A DNA stretch of 51,396 nucleotides from Streptomyces ureilyticus (GCF_011045025.1 NZ_JAAKZX010000049.1:1-51396); one strand, 5' to 3'; positions 16,788-24,559 are shown, counted from the first letter of the stretch. Numbers and translations: made by a program. The notes: generated by a model from the letters alone, not told the origin.

Positions 16788-17152
16788 GGGCTACCTGGCC
16801 TTCGACGGGGCCCGGTGCGGCACCGCGCACCACCCGGATGGAACTGTGGGGGTCACTGTCGATCCCTTCGTCCGTGGCGCTCCGTGGCGCTCCTGCTGTC
16901 CATGGCGCTACCGCTGTCCTTGGCGCCTCTGACGTTCCTTGGCGCCTCTGCTGTCCGTGGCGCTTTTGCTGTCCGTGGCGCTGCTCAATCGATGCGGAGG
17001 CCGGTGCGGTTCAGGGTCAGGTCCTCCCCGCCCCGGCCGTCCGGACCGGCCGGGCGGCTCGCTCGTGACGTGCCCCCGTGTCCGGTGGAGTCATGGAACG
17101 GGTGGGCTCTCGACCGTGGCTCGCGTGGGCGTGGAACGGCCGGAAGGCCCCA
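16788..17152. other. 365-bp gene-free region between KS-alpha and carboxylase beta genes
   Basis: No convincing coding sequence is seen on either strand. It should hold the promoter of the KS-alpha operon and the 3' end of the carboxylase transcript. Its main content is the tandem array at 16870-16985. Confidence 0.6.
16870..16985. repeat. Imperfect 18-bp tandem repeats
   Basis: Units start at 16895, 16913, 16931 (19 bp), 16950 and 16968 with consensus GCTGTCCNTGGCGCTNNT, preceded by two short TCCGTGGCGC units at 16871 and 16881. The last two full units differ only at their ends. The array lies about 85-200 bp upstream of KS-alpha. It may be a slippage product or a multi-copy protein-binding site. 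Confidence 0.75.
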
Positions 17153-18742
17153 CTACGTCGGCACATTTCCGTGCTTGCGCTCGGGCACCTCGGCCCGTTT
17201 CGTACGCAGCATGGCCAGCGACCGGATGAGGACGCGGCGGGTGTCGCCGGGATCGATGACGTCGTCGACGAGACCGCGTTCGGCCGCGTAGTACGGGTGC
17301 ATCAGCTCGGCCTTGTACTCCTTGATGCGCTGGGCGCGCAGGGCCTCCGGGTCGTCGGCGGCGGCGATCTCGCGGCGGAATACGACGTTCGCGGCCCCCT
17401 CGGCGCCCATCACCGCGATCTCGTTGGTGGGCCAGGCGAAGGACAGATCGGCCCCGATGGAGCGGGAGTCCATCACGATGTAGGCGCCGCCGTACGCCTT
17501 GCGCAGCACGAGGGAGATCCGGGGCACGGTGGCGTTGCAGTACGCGTAGAGCAGTTTGGCGCCGTGCCGGATGATGCCGTTGTGCTCCTGGTCGACGCCG
17601 GGCAGAAAGCCGGGGACGTCGACGAGGGTGACGAGCGGGATGTTGAAGGCGTCGCAGGTGGACACGAACCGGGCGGCCTTCTCGGAGGCGTGGATGTCGA
17701 GCACCCCGGCCAGGCGGGCGGGCTGGTTGGCGACGATGCCCACCGGGTGCCCGTCGAGCCGGGCCAGCGCGCACACCACGTTGCCGGCCCAGGTCTCGTG
17801 GACTTCGAGGTACTCGCCGTCGTCGACGACCTCCTCGATGACCTCACGGATGTCGTACGAGCGCCCGGGGTCGGCCGGTACGAGGTCCGCGAGCCGGCCG
17901 GTGGCGCGGTCCGCCGGGTCCTCGCAGGGCACGACGGGCGGCAGCTCGCGGTTGTTGGCGGGCAGCAGCGACAGCAGGAACCGTACGTCCTCCAGGCAGC
18001 CGTCCTCCTCGTCGTGGGCGAAGTGGCTCACGCCGGAGGCGGTGGCGTGGACGTCGGCGCCGCCGAGCCCGTCGTGGGTGATCTTCTCGCCGGTGACGGC
18101 CTGGACCACGTCGGGGCCGGTGATGAACATCTGGGCGGTGCCGCGCACCATGAAGACGAAGTCGGTGAGGGCCGGCGAGTAGGCGGCGCCCCCGGCGCAG
18201 GGCCCGAGCATGACGCTGATCTGCGGGATCACACCCGAGGAGGCGACGTTGCGGCGGAAGATCCCGCCGTATCCGGCGAGGGCGGTGACGCCTTCCTGGA
18301 TCCGGGCGCCCGCCCCGTCGTTGAGGCTCACCAGCGGGGCGCCGGCGGACGCGGCGAGGTCCATGACCTTGTGGACCTTGGCGGCGTGGGCCTCGCCCAG
18401 CGCACCGGCGAACACGCGGAAGTCGTGGGCGTAGGCGAAGACGGTACGGCCATGTACCCGGCCCCAGCCGGTCACGACTCCGTCGCCGTGCGGCTTGCGG
18501 TCCTCAAGACCGAAGCCGGTGGCCCGGTGCCGGCGCAGCGGCTCGATCTCCGTGAACGTGCCCTCGTCGAAGAGCAGTTCCAGCCGCTCGTGCACGGTGA
18601 GTTTGTTCTTCTCGTGCTGCCGCCGGGTCGCCGCGGGATCGGGGCCGCGGCTCACCTCGTCCTTGAGGCGGCGCAGTTCGTCGGTGGCCCGTCGCAGGTC
18701 GGGGGCCGGTGGGCTGGTCGTGAGCTCGTCGAGGATCGTCAT
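17153..18742 (-). CDS. Acyl-CoA carboxylase carboxyltransferase (beta) subunit
   Basis: 529 aa, the normal length for AccB/PccB. Crotonase-fold blocks are visible: NDGAGARIQEGV, GPCAGGAAYSPALTDF, VDVPGFLPGVDQEHNGIIRHGAKLLYA (split motif around DVPGFLPG) and RKAYGGAYIVM. It transfers CO2 from carboxybiotin to acetyl-, propionyl- or related acyl-CoA. A small epsilon subunit is encoded at 30098-30304, but no biotinylated alpha subunit is in the window, so that part must come from elsewhere in the genome. In this cluster it probably supplies malonyl-CoA or a substituted extender or starter. It lies downstream of the SARP gene in the same orientation. Confidence 0.93.
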   Translation of the reverse strand: MTILDELTTSPPAPDLRRATDELRRLKDEVSRGPDPAATRRQHEKNKLTVHERLELLFDEGTFTEIEPLRRHRATGFGLEDRKPHGDGVVTGWGRVHGRTVFAYAHDFRVFAGALGEAHAAKVHKVMDLAASAGAPLVSLNDGAGARIQEGVTALAGYGGIFRRNVASSGVIPQISVMLGPCAGGAAYSPALTDFVFMVRGTAQMFITGPDVVQAVTGEKITHDGLGGADVHATASGVSHFAHDEEDGCLEDVRFLLSLLPANNRELPPVVPCEDPADRATGRLADLVPADPGRSYDIREVIEEVVDDGEYLEVHETWAGNVVCALARLDGHPVGIVANQPARLAGVLDIHASEKAARFVSTCDAFNIPLVTLVDVPGFLPGVDQEHNGIIRHGAKLLYAYCNATVPRISLVLRKAYGGAYIVMDSRSIGADLSFAWPTNEIAVMGAEGAANVVFRREIAAADDPEALRAQRIKEYKAELMHPYYAAERGLVDDVIDPGDTRRVLIRSLAMLRTKRAEVPERKHGNVPT

Positions 18743-18794
18743 TGGCCGAACGTAGGAACGGCTCCTCGAAGCACGGTGGAGGTCCCCCGGCAGG

Positions 18795-18828
18795 CCTTAC
18801 GACACCTCAAGTCTCCTGGCCCGTAAGG
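18795..18828. promoter_or_regulatory. Inverted repeat upstream of carboxylase gene
   Basis: CCTTACG at 18795-18801 and CGTAAGG at 18822-18828 form perfect 7-bp arms with a 20-bp spacer containing CCTCAAGT. The repeat is about 53 bp upstream of the carboxylase start and just after the SARP stop. It is a candidate operator; the same CCTCAAGT octamer recurs near the KR gene at 39460-39467. Confidence 0.4.
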
Positions 18829-18840
18829 GCTTCTGAGGGT

Positions 18841-19635
18841 TCAGCCGCCCGCGGTCACGTTGAGGTCGAGTTCCGGGTCGGCGGACAGGACGGCCTGGTG
18901 CAGCCGCTGCAGGCGCGGCGACGGTTCCAGGCCCAGCTCGTCGACGAGGGTGGCGCGCAGCCGCTGGTACGACTCCAGGGCGCGCCAGGAGCTGCCGGAA
19001 CGGTGCAGGGCCGTCATCAACTGGGCGCAGAAGTTCTCGTGCATGGGGTGCTTGGCGACCAGGACCCGCAGTTCGGGCACCGTCTCGGTGTGCCGGCCGA
19101 GATGCAGATCGGCGTCGATGCGCCGCTCCAGCGCGGCCATCCGGTCCTCTTCCAGGCCGAGGACCTCCAGTTCGAGCACGCTGCCGATCCGGACGTCGAC
19201 CAGGGCGGGCCCGCGCCACATCTTCAGGGCCCGGCCGAGGAGTTCGGAGGCGGCGCGGTGGTCGCCCGCCTCGTGGGCGTCGCGCCCGGTCGAGGCCAGC
19301 CGCGCGAACTCCTGGGCGTCCACCCGGCCCGGCTGGACCTGAAGCAGATAGCCGCCGTGCCGGGTGACGAGCACGTCCTTGGCGGCCCGTACCGGGTCCC
19401 CGTCGAGGGCTGCGGCGATCTTGCGGCGGAGCTGGAGAATGTACGTCTGCAGTGTGGTCGCCGCGCTGCGCGGAATGTCCTCGCCCCAGATCTCCTCCAT
19501 CAGCGTCGGTACGGTGACGACCCGGTCGGACTGCAGGGCGAGAAGAGCGAGGATCTGGCGCGGCTTGCCCGCGGTGGGGACCACGGAGACTCCGTGTTCG
19601 ACGGCGGTGAGCGGTCCCAGTACGTTGATCTCCAT
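18841..19635 (-). CDS. SARP family transcriptional activator
   Basis: 264 aa from the ATG at 19635, preceded by AAGGGGA. The OmpR-type winged helix (residues 1-95) shows EINVLGPLTAVEHG, GKPRQILALLALQ and TLQTYILQLRRKI. The bacterial transcriptional activation domain (about 100-255) follows, ending ESYQRLRATLVDELGLEPSP. Length and domain order match ActII-ORF4/DnrI-type cluster activators, which bind 11-bp-spaced direct repeats near target promoters. It is divergent from the RiPP precursor, so one regulator probably links the polyketide and RiPP genes (inference). Confidence 0.94.
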   Translation of the reverse strand: MEINVLGPLTAVEHGVSVVPTAGKPRQILALLALQSDRVVTVPTLMEEIWGEDIPRSAATTLQTYILQLRRKIAAALDGDPVRAAKDVLVTRHGGYLLQVQPGRVDAQEFARLASTGRDAHEAGDHRAASELLGRALKMWRGPALVDVRIGSVLELEVLGLEEDRMAALERRIDADLHLGRHTETVPELRVLVAKHPMHENFCAQLMTALHRSGSSWRALESYQRLRATLVDELGLEPSPRLQRLHQAVLSADPELDLNVTAGG

Positions 19636-19692
19636 CGTACGTTCCCCTTTTTGGCTCGGTTCCCCGTCACTCCGCCGCCGGACCTCGGGGCG

Positions 19693-19709
19693 GAGCCTCA
19701 CCCGAGCCT
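19693..19709. promoter_or_regulatory. Two GAGCCT direct repeats at 11-bp spacing (candidate SARP site)
   Basis: GAGCCT begins at 19693 and again at 19704, exactly 11 bp apart, in the divergent region between SARP and RiPP precursor. SARP proteins recognise heptamer repeats with this period. No convincing -10 at the usual distance was identified, so the call is tentative. Confidence 0.35.
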
Positions 19710-19763
19710 GGCATCCCGGGCACACCGCGCCCCAGTGATCCGCTCATGAAGGAGGACGTGAAA

Positions 19764-19805
19764 ATGTCATGCCCGGATGGTGAGCCCGGCACTGGGCCGC
19801 CGTGA
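19764..19805 (+). CDS. Possible 13-aa leader peptide upstream of the RiPP precursor
   Basis: An ATG at 19764 has a full AAGGAGG at 19749-19755, eight bases upstream, a stronger ribosome site than that of the precursor itself. It encodes MSCPDGEPGTGPP and stops at 19803-19805, 73 bp before the precursor start. It may be a translated leader controlling the downstream operon. An alternative start is the in-frame ATG at 19746. Coding status is unproven. Confidence 0.3.
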   Translation: MSCPDGEPGTGPP

Positions 19806-19878
19806 GCGGCGCGACGCAGAATCCTGACCAACAGGACGTCGAGGGCAGCCTCGTACGACCGCAACGGGAGGGAAACTC

Positions 19879-20298
19879 ATGCTCGAGTCAATCACCGTCG
19901 CATCCGGCACCACTGGCACGGCCGTCAGGCCGCGGGCGGACCATCGCCTCGCACTCCTCACCGCCCGCACGGGACTTGAGCCCGAGCTGGCCCAGCGGTA
20001 CTCCGAAGACCCGCTGTCGATTCTCGCCGAGTTCGGACTGACCGCGACCGAGCCGGTCTATCTGGAGGATCGTTTCAGCGACCAGGACGCCTTCGTACTG
20101 GAGGACTTCGACCGCGTCGGTGCGACCGTGACGTCCTCCTGCAACTTCACGCACGGGCCGATACCCGTGACCTCCTCCTGCAACTTCACCCACGGACCGA
20201 TACCCGTGACCTCCTCCTGCAACTTCACCCACGGACCGATACCCGTGACGTCGTCCTGCGACTTCACCCACGGACCGATACCCGCGGGGCGCTCGTGA
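19879..20298 (+). CDS. Multi-core RiPP (azole/azoline-type) precursor peptide
   Basis: 139 aa; the ATG at 19879 follows a GGGAGGG site. Residues 1-83 form a leader, including LEPELAQRYSEDPLSILAEFGL and the acidic stretch YLEDRFSDQDAFVLEDFD. Residues 84-135 are four head-to-tail copies of VTSSCNFTHGPIP (the fourth has CDF), followed by AGRS. Each repeat offers Thr, Ser, Ser, Cys and Thr as possible substrates for YcaO cyclodehydration. The stop overlaps the YcaO start by 4 nt. A leader plus repeated Ser/Thr/Cys-rich cores next to a fused cyclodehydratase supports the call; the mature product and cleavage sites are unknown. I do not recognise the core sequence from a described compound. Confidence 0.88.
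   Translation: MLESITVASGTTGTAVRPRADHRLALLTARTGLEPELAQRYSEDPLSILAEFGLTATEPVYLEDRFSDQDAFVLEDFDRVGATVTSSCNFTHGPIPVTSSCNFTHGPIPVTSSCNFTHGPIPVTSSCDFTHGPIPAGRS
20128..20283 (+). repeat. Four tandem 39-bp repeats encoding the RiPP cores
   Basis: Units occupy 20128-20166, 20167-20205, 20206-20244 and 20245-20283. Units 2 and 3 are identical in DNA; unit 1 differs at three positions and unit 4 at three (one changing Asn to Asp). The array is in frame within the precursor gene. Confidence 0.97.
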
Positions 20299-22556
20299 CC
20301 GTGACGGACCCGGTGCCCACGGGTCTGCCCGTGGGCTTCAAACGCCATCTGCGCGTGGAGACGGTGTCCGGCGAGGCCGTGTATCTGCTGTCGGACCAGG
20401 GCACCACCGCCCTGCGCGGCCGGCAGATCGAGGCGCTGGCACCACTGTTGGACGGCACACGGACCCTTCCGGCGGTGATCGCCGACGCGACGGACTCGGT
20501 GCCGCCGGCTCAGGCGGGCCGGCTGATCGCCGCGCTGGCCCGCGCGGATCTGGTCGGCTACCGGGACCCGGGTGCCGACGCCGCCGCCGAGGCGTACTGG
20601 GAACTGGCCGGCATCGGCGGCCCCGGCGTCGTGGCGGCCGTGCGCTCCACCCCGGTACGGGTGGCGGCGCTCGGCCGCACGGACGGCTCGGTGGTGCGGG
20701 CGGAGTGCCGGGCGGCGGGGCTTGTGCTCGCCGAGTCCGAGGAGCAGGCGGCGTTCGGCATGGTGGTGTGCGACGACTACCTCGACCCGGAACTGGCCGC
20801 CGTGGACGCCCGGCACCGCGCGGCAGGGCTGCCGTGGCTGCTCGCCAGGTCGCGGGGACCGGAGGTGTGGGTGGGGCCGGTGTTCGGGGCGCCCGACGGG
20901 CCGTGCTGGTCCTGCCTCGCGCACCGGCTGCGCGGCCACCGCTGGTCGCAGGCCCCTGTCTGGAACGCCCTGGGGCTCTCGGGCCCCCTGCCGCTCCCCG
21001 AGGCGTCACTGACGGCCGTGCGCTCGCTCGGTCTGCAGACGACGGTGCTGGAGGCGCTGAAGTGGGCGGCCGGGATGCGGTACGCAGGCCAGGGCACCGT
21101 GTGCCGCCTTGACACCCGCACGCTGCGCACCAGCCATCACCCGGTGGCGCGGCGCCCGCAATGCCCCGAGTGCGGGGACGCGGAGCTGGTGGCCTCCCTG
21201 GGACGCAGCCCGGTGGTGCCGGTGTCACGGCCCAAGGCGTCCGGGGGCGGTGCCAATCACCGCGCGCTGTCCGCCGCCGACGTGCTGTCCCGCTACCGGC
21301 ACCTGGTCGATCCGGTCACCGGCATCGTGGCCGGTCTGCGGCCGGTCACCGACACGCCGGAGGGTCTCAACCGCTGGGTGTCGGGCCGGAATCTGGCCCT
21401 GCGCGGCCATGCGGCGGAGGGGCTGCGCAGCCACTGCGGGGGTAAGGGGGTCACCGCCGAGCAGGCCGAGGCGGGCGCGCTGTGCGAGGCGGTGGAACGC
21501 TACTGCGGAACCCGGCAGGGCGATGAGCCGGCGGTGCGGGACTCGCTGGCGGGGTTGGGCGAGGACGCCATACACCCCAATGACGTCCAGCTCTTCGCCG
21601 AGCGGCAGTTCCGGGACCGGGAGCGGTGGAACGCCCGGAACGCGGCCGTGCACACGGTGCCGCCGCGCTTCGACGAGGGAGCGGTGCGCGAGTGGACGCC
21701 GCTGTGGTCGCTCACCTCTCACCGGCAGCGGCTGTTGCCCACCTCCATGCTGTACTTCGGCCCTGCCCCGGACGGCACCGAGCCCGCGCCGTGGGCCGAC
21801 TCCAACGGCAACGCGGCGGGCAGCAGCCTGGAGGATGCCGTGGTCCAGGGGTTCCTGGAGCTGGTGGAGCGCGATGCCGTGGCCCTGTGGTGGTACAACA
21901 GGCTGCGCCGTCCGGCGGTGGACCTCGACGCGTTCGACGAGCCATGGCTCGCCCGGGCCCGAACCGCCTACGGGAAGGCGGGCCGGTCTCTGTGGGTGCT
22001 CGACCTCACCGCGGATTTCGGCATTCCGGTGATGGCCGCCGTCTCGCGGTGCGCGGAAAGCCCGCAGGAGAAGCTGTCGTTCGGTTTCGGGGCGCATTTC
22101 GATCCCCGGCTGGCACTGCAACGGGCGGTCACGGAGATGTGCCAACTGCTGCCGCCGGCTCAGGCGGAAGAGTCAGTTAGTCAAATGCTGGACATTCCCC
22201 GTGAGTTGCGGAACTGGTGGAGTACGGCGACCGTCCGGAATCAGCCATACCTCCTGCCGGATCCGGCCGAATCCGCGCGTCGGCCCGGCGATTACCGTTA
22301 CGTTCCGCAGAACGATCTGCGGGCCGATGTCGCAGCTGCGGAATCGATGGTCCGAGATCACGGCATGGAATTACTGGTGCTCAATCAGACGCGACCCGAC
22401 GTGGAACTCCCGGTGGTCAAAGTAGTGGTGCCGGGCCTGCGTCACTTCTGGGCGCGGTTCGGTCCCGGTCGGCTCTTTGACGTGCCCGTACGCATGGGCT
22501 GGTGCGAACAGCCCACGCCTTACGAGGACTTGAATCCCGTGCCTCTCTTCGTCTGA
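20295..22556 (+). CDS. Fused RRE/E1-like/YcaO cyclodehydratase
   Basis: 753 aa; the GTG at 20295 overlaps the precursor stop (GTGA). Residues about 12-95 look like a winged-helix RiPP recognition element (FKRHLRVETVSGEAVYLL ... LAPLLDGTRTLPAVI). Residues about 105-310 resemble the E1/ThiF-like partner domain with a zinc tetrad Cys204, Cys207 (CWSC), Cys290 and Cys293 (CPEC). The YcaO domain (about 330-753) has EAVERY near 398, NGNAAGSSLEDAVVQGFLELVERD near 505-525 and ends in NPVPLFV, a weak version of the Pro-rich tail of azoline-forming YcaOs. This layout matches one-protein cyclodehydratases such as TruD/LynD, which use ATP to make azolines. No flavin azoline oxidase or protease gene is adjacent. 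Confidence 0.9.
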   Translation: MTVTDPVPTGLPVGFKRHLRVETVSGEAVYLLSDQGTTALRGRQIEALAPLLDGTRTLPAVIADATDSVPPAQAGRLIAALARADLVGYRDPGADAAAEAYWELAGIGGPGVVAAVRSTPVRVAALGRTDGSVVRAECRAAGLVLAESEEQAAFGMVVCDDYLDPELAAVDARHRAAGLPWLLARSRGPEVWVGPVFGAPDGPCWSCLAHRLRGHRWSQAPVWNALGLSGPLPLPEASLTAVRSLGLQTTVLEALKWAAGMRYAGQGTVCRLDTRTLRTSHHPVARRPQCPECGDAELVASLGRSPVVPVSRPKASGGGANHRALSAADVLSRYRHLVDPVTGIVAGLRPVTDTPEGLNRWVSGRNLALRGHAAEGLRSHCGGKGVTAEQAEAGALCEAVERYCGTRQGDEPAVRDSLAGLGEDAIHPNDVQLFAERQFRDRERWNARNAAVHTVPPRFDEGAVREWTPLWSLTSHRQRLLPTSMLYFGPAPDGTEPAPWADSNGNAAGSSLEDAVVQGFLELVERDAVALWWYNRLRRPAVDLDAFDEPWLARARTAYGKAGRSLWVLDLTADFGIPVMAAVSRCAESPQEKLSFGFGAHFDPRLALQRAVTEMCQLLPPAQAEESVSQMLDIPRELRNWWSTATVRNQPYLLPDPAESARRPGDYRYVPQNDLRADVAAAESMVRDHGMELLVLNQTRPDVELPVVKVVVPGLRHFWARFGPGRLFDVPVRMGWCEQPTPYEDLNPVPLFV

Positions 22557-22599
22557 TCCCTTAGCATGGCGCGCGCACAGTCCTGCTGAGGAGGCTGCG

Positions 22600-23907
22600 A
22601 TGTCGGAACCGCATGACGGGAATGCAGGTCCTGATATCCCGGGGGGCAGCGAAGCCGTTTCTTTATCCGCACCAACTGACCAGCACCGTAAGGGATCCGG
22701 CCAAGTCCCCCCGGGCGCGGCCGCCTTGCGGCCCCTGACCGACCTGCCGGCCCCCCGCCTCGCGCGGGGCATCACGGTCCTCGCGCTGCTCTGCTACGCG
22801 ACGGTGACCGTCCTGAACGTGCTGCGCTTCGGCGACGCGACCGCACTGCGGCTGACCGTCTGCGTCGCCCTCGTCCTGGTCGTCTTCGGCGTCCAGTTCG
22901 TGGTCTCGGCCCCGGCGGCGCGTTCCTGGCCCATGCGCAGGAAGGTCGGCGTGCTGGCCTTCCAGACGGTGCTGACGTACGTACCGCTGTTCTGGTTCGG
23001 ACTCTCGTGGGGCAGCATGGAGGGTCCGCTGGCGGCCTCCGTGCTGCTCACGTTCAGTCCCCGGGTCGCCTGGCCGCTGTTCGGCGGCGTGGTCCTCACG
23101 ATTCCGGTCTACGCGGCGGTGCTGGGCGAGTCGCCCGCCCAGTCCGCCTACTTCCTGATCGCCGGGATGCTCTGCGGGGTGGTCATCTACGGGCTCAGCC
23201 GTCTCACCGACCTCGTGCACGAAGTGCATGCCGCCCGTGAGGAGTTGGCCACGATGGCGGTCGCCCAGGAAAGACTCCGGTTCGCCCGTGACCTGCACGA
23301 CCTGCTCGGGTACAGCCTGTCCGCCATCGCCCTCAAGGGCGAGCTGGTGCACCGGCTGGTCTCGGCCCGCCCCGACCAGGCGCGGGCGGAGACGAGCGAA
23401 CTGCTGCGGGTGGCGCGGCAGGCCCTCTCCGACGTACGCCTGGTGTCCAGCGGCTACCGGAACATGTCGCTGCGGGACGAGGCCGAGTCTGCGGCGGCGA
23501 TCCTGGCCGCCGCCGATGTGCGCGCCGATGTGGGTATCGACTGCGGCCGGCTGCACCCGGTCGTGGACACGGCGCTCGCCACCGCTCTGCGTGAGGGAGT
23601 GACCAACATCCTGAGACACAGTAGGGTTCAAAGGTGCAGCATCTCGGCCACCGTTGACGCAGAAACGGTACTTCTCAGTCTTGTCAACGATGGGGCGCTT
23701 CAGGGGAAGGCGCCCTCGATGTCCGGGCCGACGAGCAGCGGCCTGAACAATCTGCGCGAGCGGTTCGCGAAGATCGGCGGCGAGCTCACGGCCGGTCTGG
23801 GGGAGGACGGGCGCTTCCATCTGGAGGCATGCGTGCCACTCCGTCCGCCGACCACGGACGAGGAGTCGCCGCGGGGCCCGCGCACGACCGAGAGGGCCGC
23901 CGCCTGA
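22600..23907 (+). CDS. NarL/DesK-type sensor histidine kinase
   Basis: 435 aa; the ATG at 22600 follows GAGGAGG. A cytoplasmic N-terminus (about 45 aa) precedes five or six membrane helices (about 50-205). HisKA_3 follows with the phospho-accepting His233 in RDLHDLLGYSLSAIALKGEL, then an HATPase domain with the N-box REGVTNILRHS and G-box TSSGLNNLRERF. No large extracellular sensor domain is present, so a membrane or small-peptide stimulus is likely. It begins 43 bp after the YcaO gene and 40 bp before the response-regulator gene, so all four genes are probably one operon. Confidence 0.92.
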   Translation: MSEPHDGNAGPDIPGGSEAVSLSAPTDQHRKGSGQVPPGAAALRPLTDLPAPRLARGITVLALLCYATVTVLNVLRFGDATALRLTVCVALVLVVFGVQFVVSAPAARSWPMRRKVGVLAFQTVLTYVPLFWFGLSWGSMEGPLAASVLLTFSPRVAWPLFGGVVLTIPVYAAVLGESPAQSAYFLIAGMLCGVVIYGLSRLTDLVHEVHAAREELATMAVAQERLRFARDLHDLLGYSLSAIALKGELVHRLVSARPDQARAETSELLRVARQALSDVRLVSSGYRNMSLRDEAESAAAILAAADVRADVGIDCGRLHPVVDTALATALREGVTNILRHSRVQRCSISATVDAETVLLSLVNDGALQGKAPSMSGPTSSGLNNLRERFAKIGGELTAGLGEDGRFHLEACVPLRPPTTDEESPRGPRTTERAAA

Positions 23908-23947
23908 CCATGATCAGCCGCAAGGCGCACGGGGGAGATGCAGTGCT

Positions 23948-24559
23948 GTGGGCGTGAGGATACTGCTGGCCGAGGACATGCATATGATCCGTGGCGCGTT
24001 GGTGGCCCTGCTCGAGCTGGAGCCGGACCTGGAGGTCGTCGCCGCCATCGACCGGGGGGACACCATCGTGAAGACGGCACTGGAGACGAAGCCGGACGTC
24101 GCCGTCATCGACATCGACCTGCCGGGCACGGACGGTCTCACGGCGGCAGCCGACCTGCGTGAGCACCTTCCTTCCTGCCGCACCCTCATCCTCACCAGCC
24201 TGGGCCGTCCTGGCACGCTGCGGCGGGCGCTGACCGCTCATGTCACCGGGTTCCTGCTGAAGGACTCGCCGTCGCACGAACTGGCCGCAGCGGTACGGGC
24301 GGTGGCGGTGGGGCGCCGGGTCGTCGACCCGCAACTGGCCCTCACCGCCTGGGACTCGCCGGAGAACCCGCTCTCACCACGGGAACTGGAGGTCTTGCGC
24401 CTGGCCGCGCAGGGCGCCGACGCCGCGGAGATCGCCGGCTGCCTGTTCCTGTCCAAGGGGACGGTCCGCAACTACCTCACCGCGATCGTCACCAAGCTGG
24501 GCGCCCGCAACCGCATCGACGCGATCCGCATCGCCCAGGAGTCCGGCTGGATCTCCTGA
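23948..24559 (+). CDS. LuxR/NarL-type response regulator
   Basis: 203 aa; the GTG at 23948 lies 11 bases after GGGGGAG. The receiver domain has acidic residues in LLAEDMHM, the phospho-acceptor Asp55 in AVIDIDLPGTDG, and the Lys in LLKDSP. The C-terminal LuxR HTH reads LSPRELEVLRLAAQG ... KGTVRNYLTAIVTKLGARNRIDAIRIA. It pairs with the kinase immediately upstream. Its last 88 bp overlap the convergent phosphopantetheinyl transferase gene. Likely targets are promoters within the cluster (inference). Confidence 0.93.
   Translation: MGVRILLAEDMHMIRGALVALLELEPDLEVVAAIDRGDTIVKTALETKPDVAVIDIDLPGTDGLTAAADLREHLPSCRTLILTSLGRPGTLRRALTAHVTGFLLKDSPSHELAAAVRAVAVGRRVVDPQLALTAWDSPENPLSPRELEVLRLAAQGADAAEIAGCLFLSKGTVRNYLTAIVTKLGARNRIDAIRIAQESGWIS

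Noticed and set aside
19667..19864. A 65-codon minus-strand frame upstream of the SARP gene
   Set aside because: It has no ribosome site or homology pattern and overlaps the SARP/precursor promoter region.
20128..20283. 39-bp repeats considered as a CRISPR-like or minisatellite array
   Set aside because: The units are contiguous with no spacers, in frame, and encode a conserved peptide in a gene with a ribosome site and a coupled YcaO gene.
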